DNA from: Synechococcus sp. CBW1108
Lineage (GTDB): Bacteria; Cyanobacteriota; Cyanobacteriia; PCC-6307; Cyanobiaceae
Length of the DNA stretch: 64,000 nt
NCBI RefSeq assembly: GCF_015840335.1
Contig: NZ_CP060395.1
Span: 2,145,277 to 2,209,276 of the forward strand
Direction of reading: 5' to 3'
The position numbers and the translations under genes were made by a program. Below the pieces are notes generated by a model. That model saw only the letters and a list, made by a program, of their open reading frames with translations. It had not been told where the DNA came from and did not search any database. Within the stretch, counting starts at the first letter, position 1. The number at the start of each line of letters is the position of its first letter. Below are positions 25,397-35,386 of this stretch, in pieces.

Positions 25397-25472
25397 TGCT
25401 GCTGAAGCGAGTGGTTTGAGTGTGGCAGGGGATTCCGCCAGCACCAGCAGGAACAAGGAAGCGCATCGGATT

Positions 25473-25577
25473 GAACCTCTGTGGGTTTCTGGGAAAAGGG
25501 TTGGAGGGGCGAACTGCTATGAGTTTCTTGCCCCTCAACACTGGAATTATAGCGCCAAAGCAGCAGGATGTGGTGCC
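25473..25577 (-). promoter_or_regulatory. Leader module copy 2 (promoter, hairpin and ribosome binding site)
   Basis: On the minus strand: a conserved CACTTGGCAC, TATAAT (plus-strand 25546-25551), a hairpin with arms GAGGGGC/GCCCCTC (25530-25536 and 25504-25510), then CCAGAAACCCACAGAGGTTC. The same order occurs upstream of the 115-residue gene (25943-26052). It leads into the ribbon-helix-helix gene; an alternative ATG at 25469 lies just after the AGAGG and opens a different frame. Confidence 0.65.
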
Positions 25578-25593
25578 AAGTGCTGAAAAGTCA

Positions 25594-25941
25594 TCAAACC
25601 GCAACCAGTTCAGGCACCTCCTGTGCTGCCGCCACCTCCAGAGCAACCGCATCCAGCACCTGATCGGCAACTGAGCGGTGAGTGGTGTGGGTCAGGTCGC
25701 CAAAGCGGGCATTGAGTGCCTTGGAGAACAGATTCGTGAACTCGGTGCTGATCGTGGTGGAAAGCAGGTCAGCAGCAAACGCCCAGTGCTTGACCATCAC
25801 AGCATTGGTGAGGTTGCCGTCGGTAGCGAGATCAGAAGATTTTTGCTCCCACTCACATACCTTGTGGCGGATGGAGGCAACGATGACCTCGTGAGCGGCG
25901 TTGATGGTGCCCAGGTCAATGGCGGAGAAGTCGGTCGGCAT
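25594..25941 (-). CDS. Hypothetical protein downstream of leader module copy 1
   Basis: A 115-residue helical protein: MPTDFSAIDLGTINAAHEVI, SDLATDGNLTNAVMVKHWAF, then SKALNARFGDLTHTTHRSVA. No family recognised. The ATG at 25941 is preceded by AGAGG at good spacing within leader module copy 1. It lies upstream of, and in the same orientation as, the ribbon-helix-helix gene. Its expression is probably co-regulated with it because both have the same type of leader. Confidence 0.6.
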   Translation of the reverse strand: MPTDFSAIDLGTINAAHEVIVASIRHKVCEWEQKSSDLATDGNLTNAVMVKHWAFAADLLSTTISTEFTNLFSKALNARFGDLTHTTHRSVADQVLDAVALEVAAAQEVPELVAV

Positions 25942-25942
25942 T

Positions 25943-26052
25943 TGGAACCTCTGTGGGTTTCTGGAGTGGGTTGAGAGGGCGGGTTTCTAATGAACCTCTT
26001 GCCCTCAGCACTGAAATCATAGCACAGGGGACTGAGCATAGTGTGCCAAGTG
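25943..26052 (-). promoter_or_regulatory. Leader module copy 1 (promoter, hairpin and ribosome binding site)
   Basis: Minus-strand order: CACTTGGCAC, TATGAT, hairpin arms GAGGGC/GCCCTC (26001-26006 and 25975-25980), then CCAGAAACCCACAGAGGTTCC before the ATG at 25941. Compared with copy 2, one arm has lost a G and the other the matching C, so pairing is kept. This suggests a selected RNA or DNA structure. Confidence 0.65.
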
Positions 26053-26116
26053 CTTTTAGATTGCGGAATGTTCCATTTGGTTCTGCTGTGCTTCCTGCCT
26101 CACGCCTCTCTTTAGG

Positions 26117-26132
26117 TTTGCTTTAGAAATGG
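26117..26132 (+). promoter_or_regulatory. Conserved motif before a 29-codon gene (copy 1)
   Basis: TTTGCTTTAGAAATGG occurs here, 20 bp before the ATG at 26152, and again at 38249-38264 before the paralogous small gene. The two are otherwise in different surroundings, so the motif probably belongs to the small-gene unit. Confidence 0.5.
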
Positions 26133-26151
26133 GGTGTTAAGCGGAGTCGTT

Positions 26152-26241
26152 ATGGTTACAACTGGTTTTCCATCGCTTCTTGCCTTGGTCGCTCTGGTGG
26201 GGTTTGTCGTGGTGGAAGCAGTGCTTATGTTTGGCGCCTAA
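26152..26241 (+). CDS. 29-residue single-pass membrane peptide (copy 1)
   Basis: MVTTGFPSLLALVALVGFVV, then VEAVLMFGA: nearly all hydrophobic, a single membrane span. It aligns over its full length with a 29-residue peptide at 38284-38373 (shared PSLLA, ALVGFV and AVL), and both share an upstream motif. Length and pattern resemble small membrane toxins or complex-stabilising peptides, but no function is known. The conservation of two copies argues that it is a real gene. Confidence 0.55.
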   Translation: MVTTGFPSLLALVALVGFVVVEAVLMFGA

Positions 26242-26326
26242 CGCTCTGCTCTCTGTGTCAGGCACGAGAGCATAGGCAGCAAGCACTGCTTTGCCCTTTC
26301 ATGGTGCTTGAGGTATTGTGCACCTT

Positions 26327-26578
26327 ATGGCAAAGCAAGTTCGTCTGACACTCGCCAAAGCACTCGCCAAGGCAAATCTGCACCGTGCGGAGGCAGGTGA
26401 GAAGGCAATCACAATGAACTCGCTGGCAGTGGCGGCAGGCGTGGCAGCGACCACCATCACCCGACTGGCACGGAACGATCACAAGGCGGCATCAGCACTT
26501 TCCTTGGATTTGGCGGGGAAGATCGTGACGGTGCTGGATTGTGGGATTGAGGATTTATTGGAAGTTGTAGAGGCGTAG
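26327..26578 (+). CDS. HTH-type (Cro/C1-like) regulator
   Basis: An 83-residue helix-turn-helix protein: MNSLAVAAGVAATTITRLAR, then LSLDLAGKIVTVLDCGIEDL. It matches the small XRE-type repressors where AxxAGVxxxTIxRLxR is the recognition unit and DLLEV the end. The ATG at 26327 (MAKQVRLTL) is chosen over 26318. It is convergent with the end of hsdR (8 bp apart). It may control restriction-modification or island genes. Confidence 0.82.
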   Translation: MAKQVRLTLAKALAKANLHRAEAGEKAITMNSLAVAAGVAATTITRLARNDHKAASALSLDLAGKIVTVLDCGIEDLLEVVEA

Positions 26579-27155
26579 TGCCCGTTCAGAATTGCTTTTC
26601 CAAAGCATCGGCAACAACCGCCTGAATCTTGTTCCCCAAATCCTCTTTCGACCACTCCTCAGAAATCATCTCGGTCTGCTGGAGCACCAAGTCAATCGCT
26701 GCTGCCTCCTGATCAGGCGGATACTTGTAGCGTTTGAGCAGTGCCTTAATCGTCGTTCGCAGTCGTGCCCGAACGTTCTCTTTGTATTGCCAGTCGATGC
26801 TGAGGTTGCCCCTGAGTTTTTCTGCCAGTTCCCGTGCCATCTTCATCAGCACCTTATCGCCCATCAGATCGTGTGCTGACTGGTTGTTCGCCAGGGCGTC
26901 GTAGAAGGCAACCTCAGCAACCGACAACCCCATCGCCGCCACTTTTTCTGCTTCATCACGGAACTGCTTTGCCATCGCAATCAGTTCCTCAATCACCTGT
27001 GCCGCTTCAATCGAACGGTTGGCGTATTTGTTCAGGGATGCCTGGAGCAGTTCACTAAATCGCTTCTGCTTCACCACATTGGTCTTGAAGCGGGTCTGAA
27101 CCTCTTCCCTCAGCAACGGTGACTTTCAGGAAAGTTGTCACTCCTTGGCTGCCAT

Positions 27156-28256
27156 TCAGGCGGCCTTGATTAAGGGTAGCGCCAGGACCGGATCGGGCTC
27201 TTCTGTTGGCTTGTTTATCCACACTTCTGCCGGTTGATTCCAGCAGCGGGTGGCACCGCTCCAGCGCGTTGGATTGGCACGGCGGGCGGCCTCGTAGACA
27301 TCAGTGCGCTGCTGGCAAATTGCCGCGGCAGCCCCACTGTGGCGCTGGTGGGGCGTCACGAATTTGATCGCGCTGTGGTGGTGCCGGTGGTTGTACCAAT
27401 CCACAAATGCTGCCACCCATTCACAGGCCTCGCCCTTGCTGGCAAAGGGCCGGCTCGGGTAATCAGGCCGGTATTTGACCGTACGGAACAGGGATTCCGA
27501 GTACGGGTTGTCGTTTGAGACCCTTGGCCGGGAGAAGGATCTGAGCACGCCCATCTCCTCGAGCCGTGATTCCAGCGTGGCCCCACGCATTGCATTGCCG
27601 TTGTCGGCGTGGAGTATTAGGGGCTGCTGCTGGCACTGGCGGCTGCCAAAGCCGCTGGGGCGGTGGTAGCGCTCCTTGAGGCAGGCCCGCTGCACCAGAT
27701 CCGCTGCGATCTGGGCCGATTCCACCTCGGCCACATCCCATGCCACCACTTTGCGGCTCCAGACATCGACCACCAAATAGAGGTAGAGCCACACACCTCG
27801 CACCGTGGTCGGCAGAAAGGTGATGTCCCAGCTCCAAACCTGGTTCGGGCCATCCGCCCTGAGGCGCGGCACCGAGCGCGGTTCTTGAGGCAGCCTGGCC
27901 CTCCCCCGGCGGTGGCACTGACCCGCCTGGTGCAGCACCCGATAGAAGCTGCTCTCTGAAGCAATAAAGAGCTTTTGATCGGACAGTGCCGGCACGATCT
28001 GCCCTGGCGGCAGCGCGGCGTACTCCGGCTGGTTGCACGTCAGCAGGATTCGCTGGCGCTCTTCCTCGCTCAGGCGGTGACCCACCAGGCGAGCACTGCC
28101 TTTACGGCGATCCACGCCGTCCCCATCACCCAGGAAGGCTTTCCGCCAGCGTTTGAGGGTGCGCAGGCAGATGCCGATCACACCACAGGCCCTCACCAGG
28201 CCGGCGCCCGCAGCATTGGCCTCCCCGATCAGCTCGATCACCTTCCGCCGGTGCAC
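27156..28256 (-). CDS. IS3 transposase OrfB (integrase core), copy 1
   Basis: About 366 residues from a GTG at 28256 (VHRRKVIELIGEA). The DDE core shows Asp in NQVWSWDITFLPT, Asp in LILHADNGNAM and Glu in NPYSESLFRTVKYRP. It lies in the -1 frame relative to orfA. A run of seven A residues (28302-28308 on the coding strand) near the end of orfA is a likely slippery site that fuses the two as OrfAB. Confidence 0.9.
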   Translation of the reverse strand: MHRRKVIELIGEANAAGAGLVRACGVIGICLRTLKRWRKAFLGDGDGVDRRKGSARLVGHRLSEEERQRILLTCNQPEYAALPPGQIVPALSDQKLFIASESSFYRVLHQAGQCHRRGRARLPQEPRSVPRLRADGPNQVWSWDITFLPTTVRGVWLYLYLVVDVWSRKVVAWDVAEVESAQIAADLVQRACLKERYHRPSGFGSRQCQQQPLILHADNGNAMRGATLESRLEEMGVLRSFSRPRVSNDNPYSESLFRTVKYRPDYPSRPFASKGEACEWVAAFVDWYNHRHHHSAIKFVTPHQRHSGAAAAICQQRTDVYEAARRANPTRWSGATRCWNQPAEVWINKPTEEPDPVLALPLIKAA

Positions 28257-28264
28257 GGCGCTGG

Positions 28265-28771
28265 TCAGCCTTCCGCGTCCTCCGAACAGAAGGCATCCCA
28301 CTTTTTTTGCAGCACCAGCAAAGCCGCCATCTCCGCCATGGCCTTCTCCTTGCGCTGCAGCTCCTTTTTTAGGGCTTTGATCTCCCGCTGGTCCTGGGCG
28401 CGGAGCTTCTCGAGCTCCTTCTGTTCGGCCATCGTCAGCACCGGCTTGGCGTTGGCATCCTGGGCCGCCTGCCGCCAACGGCTCACCTGCTCAGGGAACA
28501 GGCCCCGCTCGCGGCAGTAGGCGCTGAGTTCGGTGGCATTGAGCCCGGCGCTTTCCAGCACCACCGTGAACTTGTCGGCGGCGTTCCAGCCCTCTGGTTC
28601 CTTCTCGGATGCCGGCACCACCTCTCCCTGCAACCGCCAGGCCTTCCTCCATTTGTAGAGGGTCATCACGTGGATGCCCAGCTCCTCTGAAATCCGGGCA
28701 ACGCTCTGCCTGTGGGGCGGGTGCATCCGTCTCCTCACATCAGCCTTAACGGCCTCGCTGTATCGGCGCAT
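28265..28771 (-). CDS. IS3 transposase OrfA, copy 1
   Basis: A 168-residue protein with an N-terminal helix-turn-helix (VARISEELGIHVMTLYKWRK), a second one (LNATELSAYCRERGLFPEQVSRWRQ) and a leucine-zipper-like helix (LEKLRAQDQREIKALKKELQ) as in IS3 OrfA proteins. The ATG at 28771 follows the left end by 65 bp. It ends in SEDAEG; copy 2 ends SEEEEG. Confidence 0.88.
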   Translation of the reverse strand: MRRYSEAVKADVRRRMHPPHRQSVARISEELGIHVMTLYKWRKAWRLQGEVVPASEKEPEGWNAADKFTVVLESAGLNATELSAYCRERGLFPEQVSRWRQAAQDANAKPVLTMAEQKELEKLRAQDQREIKALKKELQRKEKAMAEMAALLVLQKKWDAFCSEDAEG

Positions 28772-31474
28772 TGGTCATGTCCTCAAGCCCCCGGATGGAT
28801 GGATCAAAGGGGTGACATCTTTCCTGAAACCGGGGGAACCGCTGGAGCAGTTCAACCGCCAGGTTCTTCTGGGGGATCTTGCTGACCTCTGCCAAAAACT
28901 GATCCGACAGGATGCTGAGATCAGGTTTTTGTAGACCTGCGACCTTGAAGACATCAGTGATTCCATCTGCCACCAGGGCATCAGACATTAGTTGCCGCAA
29001 CTGAAAATCAACATTCTTGGGGGCACCACCATCACCGCCATCTGTGCCATCACCTTTGACCAGTGGTGCTCGGATCGCCTGAAGGAAAGTCACCTCATCA
29101 TTGAGCGCCATCGCTTCATCAAGCGTTCCGCACAGGGCAAATGCTTTGGTCATCGCCAGCACGGTGTCGCAATACCGCTGCTTGCCATCTGGTAGTTCAA
29201 GGATGTGATCCAGGCAGTTGGGCAGAAGTGCCATTGCTGTCTTGGGATCCCTGAACCCACTCCAATCAATCGGGTGGAGCAGGTCACGGGCAACCTGGAG
29301 TTTCTCTTTGAGGATCCGCACCGCCTCACTGGTGTCGATGGTCGGAAGACCTTTGCCCTTCGATGCGGTGTAGGTCGCCAGTGCTTCCTTGAGTTGAGGT
29401 GCGATGCCGATGTAATCGACCACCAGACCGCCGGGTTTGTCTTTGAAGACCCTGTTGACTCGGGCAATCGCCTGCGCCAGGTTTGCCCCCTTCATCGGTT
29501 TATCCACATACATCGTCGCCAGACAGGGAGCGTCAAACCCCGTCAACCACATATCCCGCACCAGCACGATCTTGAGCGGGTCGGCAGGATCCTTGAACCG
29601 TTTCTCCAGATCTTTCTTCTGCTGCTTGGTGGTGTGGTGGGGTTGGAGATATTGCTCATCCGATGCCGATGCCGTCATCACCACCTTGATGGCACCTTTT
29701 TTGGGGTCGTCATCGTGCCAGTCAGGGCGCAGGGCAACGATTGCCTCATAGAGGCGGGCACAGATATCTCTGCTCATCGCCACCACCATCGCCTTGCCTG
29801 GTTGGGTGCGTGAGCGTTGCTCAAAGTGGGCAATCAAATCTGCTGCCACTTGCTGTAGGCGTGGTTCAGCGCCCACCAGTGCTTCCAGTGCTGCCCACCT
29901 GCTCTTTGCCCGTTCAGCAGCAGGAATGTCGTCTTCATCTGAGAAGAGTTCATTCACCTGCTCATCCACCTGGGGGAGCAGTGGTTCCTTGAGCGCCAGT
30001 TTTGCCAGGCGGGATTCGTAGTAGATCGGCACCGTGGCACCGTCTTCCACTGCCTGCTGAATGTCGTAGACGGAGACGTAGTGCCCGAAGACCGCCTGGG
30101 TGTCACGGTCGTCTTGGGAGATAGGTGTTCCCGTGAACGCAAGGAAGGTCGCCTGGGGCAGGGCATCTCTGAGTGCCTTTGCCAACCCGTATTTGATCTC
30201 CCCTGTCTTGGTGTCGAAGCGACCCTTGAACCCGTATTGGGTGCGGTGCGCTTCGTCGCAGATCACCACGACGTTGTGGCGGTCGGTGAGGGCAGGGAAC
30301 TTGTCTTCTTCAGGGTCGGTGGCGAACTTCTGAATGGTGGTGAAGATGATGCCGCCACTGGGTCGGTTGCCCAGTAGTTCCCTGAGTTCTTGGCGACTGT
30401 CTGCCTGCTTAGGGGGTTCACCCAATAGGTCACCCGCCCCAGCAAAGACCCCGAACAGTTGACCATCCAGGTCTTGGCGGTCTGTGACCATCACCAGGGT
30501 CGGATTCTCCAGGCGTGGATCGGTGAGCAACTTGCCCGCCAGACACGCCATCTCAATGCTCTTGCCAGCACCTTGGGTGTGCCAGACCACCCCGCCCTTC
30601 TTATCGCCGTCAGGTTTGCTTGCTTCCACCACCCGCTCCACTGCTGCTTGAACGGCGTGGAACTGGTGGTAGGCAGCGATCTTTTTGATGATCTGCCCGT
30701 CTTCCTCAAACAGACAGAAGGAGCGGATGAAATCCAGAAGACGCCCCTTGTCGAACATCCCTCGCACCAAGGTCTCCAGATCACGGTGAGCACCCAGTGG
30801 ATCGAGGTCGTTCTCCCCTGAGATCGTGCGCCACCGCAGGAATCGCTCTCGATCAGCAGTCAGCGAACCGACCCGTGCCTGGATGCCATCGCTGATCACC
30901 AGCAGCACATTGGGCGTGAAGAGGTCTGGGATGTCTTGCTTGTAGGTCTGGAGTTGGTTGAACGCCGCCCAGATGTCTGCTTTCTCATCGGCAGGGTTCT
31001 TCAGTTCGATCACTGCCAGGGGCAAACCGTTCAGGTAGACCACCACATCAGGGCGGCGGTTGTGCTTGCTGCCCTGGATCGCCAACTGGTTCACCACCAA
31101 CCAGTCGTTGGAGGCAGAGTCGTCGAATCCGATGACCTTGAGACGGATGCCAACCTGCTGGTTCCCATCCATATAGGTGATGGGCAAACCCTGGGTCATC
31201 CAGCGGTGGAACTGACGGTTGGATGCCAGCAGACCAGGCACGTTGGGATTCGCCAGTTGGAGCACCGCTGACTCGATGGTGCTCTCTGGAACTTCTGGGT
31301 TCAGGCGCTGGAGTGCTGAACGGAGTCGCCCAGTGAGGATGACCTGCCTGAAGTCGGTGCGTTCTGGGGAGGTGCCGTCGCTATCGAGTTGGGGGGCGAA
31401 GACGTGGGTGTATCCCAGTTCCGTGAACCACTCACAGCACTGCTGCTCCAGATGGTCTTCTGTGATAAGTGCCA

Positions 31475-32710
31475 TCAGACCCCAACCTCCTCAATCATCC
31501 GCTGGGCATCGGGGATTCGGATTTCACCTGAGATGAGTTTGGGGAGGAGGGCGTCTCGTATGGAAGAGAGACGAACCGAATATTCGCAACCCATCTTTAT
31601 ACGTTCAATGAGTGAATAAAACTGAATGTCAAACTCCTTCAGCAAGCGTGGCGTAGGTATGGCGATTGGGAACTCGCACATATCCCCCCAACTTGTTCTC
31701 GGCATCCTGGTTCCTGTGGATGCTGCGACCGTGAAATCAATAAATGGGTCACTTGCCAATAAGCAACAGATAAAACCAGTGCCACTGTCTCCCTTCTTCC
31801 TTGTGACAACGATGTCTGTGGAGCACACTCCATCAAACTGAGCGTAACCTGTCTTTTTGAAATATGGTCGCAGTTTCCCGTAGAGAATATCGCCTTCTCT
31901 GAATCTATTCTTGTTACTCTCCAGTTCCTCTGCTTCCCCTGACTCGCCAAGGCAAATGCTGCCTCGGGGCATATGCTCTAATCCTATATAGCGATCAGTT
32001 GAATCCATCTCGCCTGGTTTCGCTGTTTCTCTGGGATTTAGTGCGACCTCGTCAAGTGAACCAGTTCTCCATCCACTCGGTATCTCACCCAGTTCTGAAT
32101 CTTCAAATGAATCAGGGAATAGATCGCTGATTTCTGCTGGCAATCCAGTGGATCGACCTTCTGCCTTTGCTCTGACTGAATCGAAATCCACAAACCACGA
32201 CTTGAAGAGCGCCTTTGCCATCGCCTCCAAGGTTTCGTTGGTCTTGCGGTTGAGTTCGATCTTGCCGTCAAGGGTGCCGAGGATATGGGCGATTGCCGTG
32301 CGCTCTTCAGGATTTGAGTGCCAAAATATTTCCTTCTTGTTCAAGTGCCCCATCGTTATCTGGGGTTGCGCTGAACCAGTCGTTACATCAGTAAAATCTG
32401 TATTAAGTAGCGAGTAATAGAGATACTTGCTTGACTGTTGACTCTGACTGGGGAGAACTATCGCCATTGCGTTATTTGAAATATGCGCCCTGCCACCAGA
32501 CCACTGAACAAGACCGCATCCATTGCCTCTACAGGTCACCAGCGGTTGTGCTTCTTCGTATGTAGCATTCTGGGTATACCCTAAGATTCCATTGGCACCC
32601 CAGACGGGCACTTTTGAGTGCTCAGTCGGTCTTTCGCTGAGTTCATTTGGTGATGTATAGCGACCTTGTTTGATCTGGGCAATCTTCTCAATCTGTCTAA
32701 GTTCACTCAT
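31475..32710 (-). CDS. hsdS: Type I restriction-modification specificity subunit HsdS
   Basis: A 411-residue protein with two target-recognition domains, each followed by a conserved helix: [42 protein letters not shown] in the middle, and [17 protein letters not shown] near the C-terminus. HsdS decides the DNA sequence recognised. It overlaps hsdM by 8 bp and touches hsdR (TGA/ATG), a classic single operon. It appears intact; with HsdM it could still methylate DNA. Confidence 0.93.
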   Translation of the reverse strand: MSELRQIEKIAQIKQGRYTSPNELSERPTEHSKVPVWGANGILGYTQNATYEEAQPLVTCRGNGCGLVQWSGGRAHISNNAMAIVLPSQSQQSSKYLYYSLLNTDFTDVTTGSAQPQITMGHLNKKEIFWHSNPEERTAIAHILGTLDGKIELNRKTNETLEAMAKALFKSWFVDFDSVRAKAEGRSTGLPAEISDLFPDSFEDSELGEIPSGWRTGSLDEVALNPRETAKPGEMDSTDRYIGLEHMPRGSICLGESGEAEELESNKNRFREGDILYGKLRPYFKKTGYAQFDGVCSTDIVVTRKKGDSGTGFICCLLASDPFIDFTVAASTGTRMPRTSWGDMCEFPIAIPTPRLLKEFDIQFYSLIERIKMGCEYSVRLSSIRDALLPKLISGEIRIPDAQRMIEEVGV

Positions 32711-34589
32711 ATCCCAACCTCCTCAGATTCTCAGAAATCTGCTGATCCAACCTTGCTCCTTCTTCCTGTTGCTGCTTGAGCAACCCAGTTAGGCGCTTCA
32801 TCTTCTCATCAAATGCCTCACCATCGTCTTCAACATCCGCTGCACCCACATAACGACCAGGCGTGAGCACAAAACCATTCTTCTCGATCTCTTCTAACTT
32901 GGCGTTGTAGCAGAAACCAGCGACATCCTCATAAGCATCAGACACCTCACCATCACCACGCCAGGCGTGAACGGTGTCTCCAATCTTGGCAATATCCTCA
33001 TTCGTCAACACTCGCTCAACCCGTGTCTTCATCGTGCCCATCTGGCGGGCATCAATGAACAGCGTCTCTCCACGGCGATCTCGACCACGCTGGGTCTTGT
33101 CATTCGTCAGGAACCAAAGGCAGACAGGAATCTGAGTGTTGAGGAACAACTGCCCAGGCAGAGCAACCATCACCTCAACCACATCACCACGCACCATCGC
33201 CTCACGGATCTGCCCCTCACCACTTTGGTTGGAACTCATTGATCCGTTTGCCAGCACTACACCTGCTTCACCACCAGGGCGTAGTTTCCAGAGCATATGT
33301 TGTAACCAGGCATAGTTCGCATTGCCTACAGGTGGTCTCCCATAAACCCAGCGTGGATCACTTTCGTATTTCTCACCACCCCAATCCGAAATGTTGAACG
33401 GTGGGTTAGCAAGGATGTAGTCAAACTTCTGATCTGGGAACTGGTCTCTGGCAAAGGTGTCAGCAGGTTCCTGACCCAGATCAGCAGCAAAACCACGAAT
33501 CGCCAGGTTCATCGCTGCCAACCGCCAGGTGGTTGGATTGCTCTCCTGCCCGTAAATCGAAGCATCATCCCGCTTGCCCCCGTGCGCCTGAATGAACTTC
33601 TCGCTCTGAACGAACATCCCACCTGAACCACAGCAGGGGTCATAGATCCGACCCTTATGGGGTGCCAGCACAGCAACCAGCGTTTTGACGACGTGAGCAG
33701 GTGTATAGAACTGACCGCCCTTCTTGCCTTCTGCGCTGGCGAACTGACCCAGGAAGTATTCGTAGACCTCACCCAGCACATCACCTGATCGCTGGTCGTC
33801 AGCAAATCCAATAGTGGAGATCAGATCCACCAGTTCACCCAGTCGCCCTGGTTCCAGTTGGGCACCGCCAAACCGTTTATCCAACTTGCCCCTCAAGGGA
33901 AGGTTCTCGTTCTCGATGGCAACCAGTGCCTTATCGATCAGTTGACCAATATCAGGTTGCTTTGCCCGTGCCCGCAGCGATTCCCAACGAGCATCAGCAG
34001 GAACCCAGAACACGTTCTCCTGGGTGTAGTAGTCACGGTCTTCCAGTGCCGCCTGATGGTCGGCAGCGTCATCGCCCACATAGTTGTCAGAGGCAGGGTC
34101 GCTGACCATCAGCAGCACCTTGCCTTGTTGGGCGGCAAAGGTGTCTGAGATGTATTTGAGGAAGATCAGACCCAGAACCAGATGCTTGTATTCCGCCGCA
34201 TCCATCTGGGCACGAAGTTTGTCGGCACTCGCCCAGAGCACTGCCTTGAAATCCTTGGCGGGTGCTTCCTTCTTCGCTCTACCTCGACCGTTGCCATTGG
34301 TGCTGGGTGCTGAGGGTGCCTCGTAGCGACTGCCGCCCTCGATGCCTTCTGCCAGGCGCACGGATCCACCACGCCCCTGCCCCTTGAGGATCAGACCCAG
34401 ACCCACCAGGCGGTCTTTGACTGCTGAATATTCCTCTTCGCTGATCTGGCGCTCTGCTGCCCCACTCAGCGCCTCCCGTGCTGACTGGTTGCCCATCGTG
34501 CTGCCATCACCAGGGAGCACCTCCAGGAGCAGGTCACTCAGATCCTCGCCGTCTGCTTCGGGTGTCGTGAAGTTCGCTGAGTCGGTCAC
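32703..34589 (-). CDS. hsdM: Type I restriction-modification methyltransferase subunit HsdM
   Basis: A 628-residue N6-adenine methyltransferase. An N-terminal extension is followed by the HsdM helical domain ([36 protein letters not shown]). The SAM motif reads [17 protein letters not shown] and the catalytic motif NPPF is in [15 protein letters not shown]. It methylates the target set by HsdS. First gene of the hsdMSR operon; upstream is a 220-bp gap with inverted repeats. It looks intact. Confidence 0.95.
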   Translation of the reverse strand: MTDSANFTTPEADGEDLSDLLLEVLPGDGSTMGNQSAREALSGAAERQISEEEYSAVKDRLVGLGLILKGQGRGGSVRLAEGIEGGSRYEAPSAPSTNGNGRGRAKKEAPAKDFKAVLWASADKLRAQMDAAEYKHLVLGLIFLKYISDTFAAQQGKVLLMVSDPASDNYVGDDAADHQAALEDRDYYTQENVFWVPADARWESLRARAKQPDIGQLIDKALVAIENENLPLRGKLDKRFGGAQLEPGRLGELVDLISTIGFADDQRSGDVLGEVYEYFLGQFASAEGKKGGQFYTPAHVVKTLVAVLAPHKGRIYDPCCGSGGMFVQSEKFIQAHGGKRDDASIYGQESNPTTWRLAAMNLAIRGFAADLGQEPADTFARDQFPDQKFDYILANPPFNISDWGGEKYESDPRWVYGRPPVGNANYAWLQHMLWKLRPGGEAGVVLANGSMSSNQSGEGQIREAMVRGDVVEVMVALPGQLFLNTQIPVCLWFLTNDKTQRGRDRRGETLFIDARQMGTMKTRVERVLTNEDIAKIGDTVHAWRGDGEVSDAYEDVAGFCYNAKLEEIEKNGFVLTPGRYVGAADVEDDGEAFDEKMKRLTGLLKQQQEEGARLDQQISENLRRLGYE

Positions 34590-34680
34590 TCGGTCTGGTC
34601 ACTTCCGCCCATTCTCGCCTGCTGGACTGGGTTTTGCCCGTTATGCGGTTCTCGCATAGTCCATCTCAATTCTCATAGCA

Positions 34681-34695
34681 GCGCAACGGTTGCGC
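34681..34695. promoter_or_regulatory. Inverted repeat upstream of hsdM
   Basis: GCGCAACGGTTGCGC is a perfect 7-bp inverted repeat around one base, about 90 bp before hsdM. Nearby, TATGCGGT occurs twice (near 34641 and 34700) and ATGCG/CGCAT forms another pair. The cluster looks like an operator or promoter region of the restriction-modification operon. The rest of 34590-34809 shows no gene. Confidence 0.4.
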
Positions 34696-34809
34696 CTCTA
34701 TGCGGTCACAACCGTTTTGCCAAAAAAAAGCGGACCCGTCCAGGACCACTCGATGACCATAGCGACATTCTATGAAGTTCTGTAACCGAATGCGAGCGGT
34801 CCTGCCTGA

Positions 34810-34997
34810 TCAGCGTTTCTTCCTCCAAATCCGCTCCAGGGTCTTGCGGAACTCGCCCTCGCTCAAGGGTCGTGCCAGGTCTCGCCTACTAAAGATGTAT
34901 CCAGAGTAACGCTACTGATCCACCAGACCTGAAGACCGCCAAAGACAAGGGCGACCAGTCCCAGTTGGATGTATCCAGAGTTCAGATATTCAATCAA
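34810..34997 (-). pseudogene. Small membrane-protein gene, frameshifted by a templated 14-bp insertion
   Basis: A 57-residue protein is predicted if 14 bp are removed: an N-terminal membrane helix (GYIQLGLVALVFGGLQVWWI) followed by SRRDLARPLSEGEFRKTLER. It is a paralogue of the gene split at 38589-40162. The sequence GATGTATCCAGAGT (plus strand) at 34893-34906 repeats 34968-34981 exactly. Removing it restores SSVFSRRDLARP, matching the paralogue's SSVFRRRDLARP. It starts at a TTG (34997). Function unknown. Confidence 0.75.
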
Positions 34998-35040
34998 CTT
35001 ATATTGCCTGGGTAAAGCAACTTGATCCGCGTCGTTAATT

Positions 35041-35196
35041 CTACTGGCGCGAAGTCTGTCTTTTCAGGAGGGAAGACAATTCATCGCTTCCCGCTTCTGC
35101 CTCATTCGTCAATGCCGACAGCACGTATTCAAGATCTTCGCTCTCCAGATCACCTGTTTGGTTCCAGTTGAGTGAAAACAGAATTGACGAAGACAC
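35041..35196 (-). CDS. 51-residue hypothetical protein (family A, island copy)
   Basis: Starts at a GTG. ILFSLNWNQTGDLESEDLEY is followed by VLSALTNEAEAGSDELSSLL. It aligns with the 51-residue product of 46407-46562 (shared FSLNWN, GxL..EDLEYVL.A, SGxDEL..LL). Conservation of two copies argues that it is a real gene. It is acidic and helical. No known family. Confidence 0.65.
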   Translation of the reverse strand: MSSSILFSLNWNQTGDLESEDLEYVLSALTNEAEAGSDELSSLLKRQTSRQ

Positions 35197-35386
35197 GATA
35201 CTGAAAGTCTGCCTTTCCTTGAGGCATGATGCTTGAGTTTCACAAATCTAACCAATTTGACTTGGCGCCAGTTGTCCTCGTGGACATTTTTCTTGTGAAG
35301 AAATGGTGAAACTGCTCTCTGTGAACACAACGAGTTGAAACCCCTGCTGTGTCGCCAGTTCCGATCTCCTCTTTGGTCTACTGCTT

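Larger units (their letters stand above)
27118..28836 (-). mobile_element. IS3-family insertion sequence, copy 1 (1719 bp)
   Basis: Coding-strand left end CCCCCGGTTTCAGGAAAG, right end CTTTCCTGAAAGTCACC. Flanked by 3-bp duplications AAC (27115-27117 and 28837-28839). It carries overlapping orfA and orfB. It has the same length as the copy at 49702-51420 with only scattered differences. It sits inside hsdR. Confidence 0.92.
26586..31475 (-). pseudogene. hsdR: Type I restriction subunit HsdR, split by an IS3-family element
   Basis: N-terminal part 28837-31475 and C-terminal part 26586-27114. Removing the IS and one AAC (GTT on the coding strand) joins ...AVELLQR LLREEVQTRF... in frame: 3168 bp, 1055 residues, the normal HsdR length. 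The endonuclease motif (RRPDVVVYLNGLPLAVIELK), helicase Walker A (HTQGAGKS), DEAHRTQ and AFTGTP are intact in the first part. The last 175 residues (HsdM/HsdS-binding helices) are cut off. Its start overlaps the end of hsdS. The intact complex would cut unmodified DNA; this copy is probably inactive. Confidence 0.93.
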
